DNA from: Loktanella gaetbuli
GTDB lineage: Bacteria > Pseudomonadota > Alphaproteobacteria > Rhodobacterales > Rhodobacteraceae
Assembly (NCBI RefSeq): GCF_020531945.1
Contig: NZ_JAJATZ010000004.1
Location: 1-64,000 of the forward strand
Direction of reading: 5' to 3'
Length of the DNA stretch: 64,000 nucleotides
Part shown: piece by piece, positions 62,508-64,000 of the stretch
How the letters are laid out: each line of letters opens with the position of its first letter
How positions within the stretch are numbered: position 1 is the stretch's first letter
Notes under the pieces: generated by a model
What the model was told of the DNA's origin: nothing
Databases searched by the model: none
The model's input: only the letters and a program-made list of their open reading frames with translations
Made by a program: the position numbers and the translations under genes

Positions 62508-62945
62508 TCATTCCTGCGGGATGCGCAGGTTCTGACCGGGATAGATTTTGTCCGGGTCGGACAGCATCGGCTTGTTTGCCTCGAAAATGGCGTGGTACTT
62601 GCTGGCCTTGCCCATCGTGGCTTGTGCGATGGCGGACAGGGTGTCGCCTTTTTTCACGGTGTAGAACACCGGCTCTGCGGCCGCGTCTGCAACTTCGATT
62701 TCCTCTTCGACTGCAGCCACGCCATCGACGTTGCCGGCGGCCAGAATGATCTTTTCACGCTGTTCCTGAGTCGGGGCCTTGCCCTTGATCATGACCTTGT
62801 CGCCCTCGACCGTGACCTGCACGTCGGATGCGTCCAGACCCAGATCCTTCAGTTCGGCGTTCAGCGCCTCTTGTGTCGATTCCGGCGCGTCGTCCTTGCC
62901 GAACAGTTTCTTGCCCGCATCTTTGACAAAGCTGAAAAGTCCCAT
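62508..62945 (-). CDS. BON-LysM domain protein (YgaU/Kbp-like)
   Basis: The 145-residue protein has an N-terminal BON domain (LKDLGLDASDVQVTVEGDKV, IILAAGNVDGVAAVEEEI) and a C-terminal LysM domain (FYTVKKGDTLSAIAQATMG, LSDPDKIYPGQNLRIP). This is the layout of YgaU/Kbp, a potassium-binding protein linked to osmotic stress. It starts MGLFSFVKDAGKKLFG with no signal peptide, like Kbp. Confidence 0.88.
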   Translation of the reverse strand: MGLFSFVKDAGKKLFGKDDAPESTQEALNAELKDLGLDASDVQVTVEGDKVMIKGKAPTQEQREKIILAAGNVDGVAAVEEEIEVADAAAEPVFYTVKKGDTLSAIAQATMGKASKYHAIFEANKPMLSDPDKIYPGQNLRIPQE

Positions 62946-63047
62946 GTGTGATCTCCCTTTTGCTGATCGCGCTCAGGGTAATCACGATTGCGTCACCGTG
63001 TCACGGCATCCCGCATGGGCGGCCTCGCGCGGGCTGAAAATTCACCA

Positions 63048-63100
63048 ATGAAAAACCCCACCGCGCACAGATCGAACCATCTGACGCGCGGTGGTTTTCG
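63048..63100. terminator. Bidirectional terminator-like hairpin
   Basis: CACCGCGC and GCGCGGTG pair, with AGAT/ATCT continuing the stem, and A and T runs lie on both outer sides (AAAAACCC and GTGGTTTT). It likely ends the UPF0173 transcript on the minus strand. Confidence 0.6.
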
Positions 63101-63102
63101 CC

Positions 63103-63124
63103 CCGATTGCCAATTGGCAATCGG
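63103..63124. promoter_or_regulatory. 22-bp perfect palindrome near the UPF0173 stop
   Basis: Bases 63103-63124 are a perfect palindrome with no loop, containing GATTGCCAATTGGCAATC. A loopless palindrome of this length is more like a dimeric DNA-binding site than a terminator. It lies 9 bases from the UPF0173 stop and about 160 bases upstream of the LysM gene start, whose promoter it could regulate. Confidence 0.5.
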
Positions 63125-63133
63125 TTCGGCGGC

Positions 63134-63832
63134 CTACAACGTGACGGTATCCATGACCGCTGGTGTCGCCACATCGACGCCGGGCAGGGCGTCGCGCATG
63201 ACCTGCGCATCCTGTGCCAGCGCGTCGAACGTGCCATAGTGGCAGGGGATCACGGTTGAAAAATTGAAATACCGTTTCGCGGCATAGGCAGCACGGCCCA
63301 TGTCCATCGTGTAAAATCCACCCGCGCACAAAATGCCGATGTCGGGTTTGTGCAAGTCGCCCATCCAGTCCATGTCGGCCATGATGTCGGTGTCGCCGCT
63401 GAAATAGATCGTTTTGCCTTCACCCGCGATCATGAAACCGCATTCGGTGCCCGCGACCCGCGTGCCGTCCGCCCCGTCAAAGGACGATGAGTGCACCGCG
63501 TTGACCATCGTGACATGCGCGCCGTTCAGATCGACGGTGCCGCCCTTGTTGAAACCCACCGTTTCGATGCCGTCGCCCGCGATCACGCCCATCAGTTCCA
63601 CGATGCCGTAGACCGGTGCGCCCGTGTCCCGTGCGATCTGCTGGACCTCGCTTGCGTGGTCGCCGTGACCGTGGGTCAGCAGAATATGTGTCGTTCCTGC
63701 GATCGCTGCGTCGCGCTGGTCGTCCGGAAACGACGGGTTGCCGTTCAGCCAGGGGTCGATCAGCAGCACTGCCTCCGCGATTTCGATACGAAAACTGGCG
63801 TGGCCCAGCCATGTGATATTCATCTCGGTCAT
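63134..63832 (-). CDS. UPF0173 metal-dependent hydrolase (beta-lactamase fold)
   Basis: The 232-residue metallo-hydrolase has ITWLGHASFRIE, the metal motif LLTHGHGDHASEV, IYFSGDTDIMADM and the last metal His in TVIPCHYGTF. The substrate is unknown. It is divergent from gatC, as in many Rhodobacterales genomes. Confidence 0.9.
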   Translation of the reverse strand: MTEMNITWLGHASFRIEIAEAVLLIDPWLNGNPSFPDDQRDAAIAGTTHILLTHGHGDHASEVQQIARDTGAPVYGIVELMGVIAGDGIETVGFNKGGTVDLNGAHVTMVNAVHSSSFDGADGTRVAGTECGFMIAGEGKTIYFSGDTDIMADMDWMGDLHKPDIGILCAGGFYTMDMGRAAYAAKRYFNFSTVIPCHYGTFDALAQDAQVMRDALPGVDVATPAVMDTVTL

Positions 63833-63949
63833 TCCTTCTTGTGCGATGCCGTCATGGTAGCTTGCGCACCCCGCCCGGCAATGCAGCCGTGCTTGCAGCG
63901 CATCGCCGGGGCGGGTAAACGCAGGCTGAACCGTAGAAACGAGGCCCCG

Positions 63950-64000
63950 ATGTCCATCGATACCGACACCGCCCGCCGCGTGGCCAAACTGGCGCGCATC
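63950..64000 (+). CDS. gatC: Aspartyl/glutamyl-tRNA amidotransferase subunit C, 5' end
   Basis: Only 17 codons are inside the window: MSIDTDTARRVAKLARI. This matches the start of GatC, which helps form Gln-tRNA and Asn-tRNA by transamidation. The gene runs past the window end, so gatA and gatB would be expected beyond. Confidence 0.8.
   Translation, partial: MSIDTDTARRVAKLARI

Overview
The window is about 64 kb of GC-rich chromosome from an alphaproteobacterium, most likely a marine Rhodobacterales (Roseobacter-group) species; the genus cannot be fixed from sequence alone. The evidence is gene order (phoH-ybeY-corC-lnt-metK, aroA-cmk...rpsA-ihfB-lapA-trpF-trpB, gatC beside a UPF0173 hydrolase), a SAM/SAH-type riboswitch before metK (a class known mainly from this group), and high-GC codon use. 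I found no tRNA, rRNA or CRISPR array.

Region 1 (1-8.6 kb) is a worn accessory segment bounded by two near-identical 38-bp direct repeats (18-55 and 8593-8630) built around a UUCG-loop terminator hairpin. It holds an IS3-family element whose transposase has an in-frame stop created by an imperfect tandem duplication, a GntR regulator divergent from a ribbon-helix-helix gene across a palindromic operator, a VOC protein, a Tat-secreted two-subunit GMC dehydrogenase, and a pile-up of mobile debris. In the debris a second IS3 element is fused in frame to the C-terminal half of a prophage/island-type primase-helicase, next to a truncated IS21 istA.

Region 2 (9.2-22.1 kb) is accessory metabolism: an RND efflux pair, a LysR regulator divergent from a three-gene Rieske oxygenase / reductase / flavin demethylase operon of the betaine-demethylation type, then a decaying catabolic patch (hydroxyacid dehydrogenase tail, AbrB transporter plus GntR operon, broken FAD dehydrogenase).

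Region 3 (22.1-45 kb) is mostly core: a TPP-riboswitch operon thiM-thiE-thiD-SDR; a GT2-like gene; miaB; an OmpA protein and a small lipoprotein sharing a novel-looking Cys motif; phoH-ybeY-corC-lnt; metK; an insertion pocket with a LysR pseudogene and a dienelactone hydrolase; trmB; aroA-cmk; a peroxidase and a nitroreductase; rpsA; ihfB-lapA-trpF-trpB.

Region 4 (45-64 kb) has two loci worth attention. The first (45.2-46.9 kb) is two tandem secreted PepSY-like proteins with extreme Asp/Arg/Gly tails next to a membrane-anchored LuxR-type regulator. The second (55.0-61.1 kb) combines homologues of two Bacillus envelope-stress modules (YdjG/YdjI-like zinc-ribbon and SPFH-GYF proteins with XpaC and TelA/YaaN) plus a DUF2927 lipoprotein and a cytochrome b. 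Between and after them lie DUF4893/2237/2332 genes, pth-rplY, amylosucrase, lldD, dtd, a PfkB sugar kinase, an RluB-type pseudouridine synthase, tadA, a BON-LysM protein, a UPF0173 hydrolase and the first codons of gatC.
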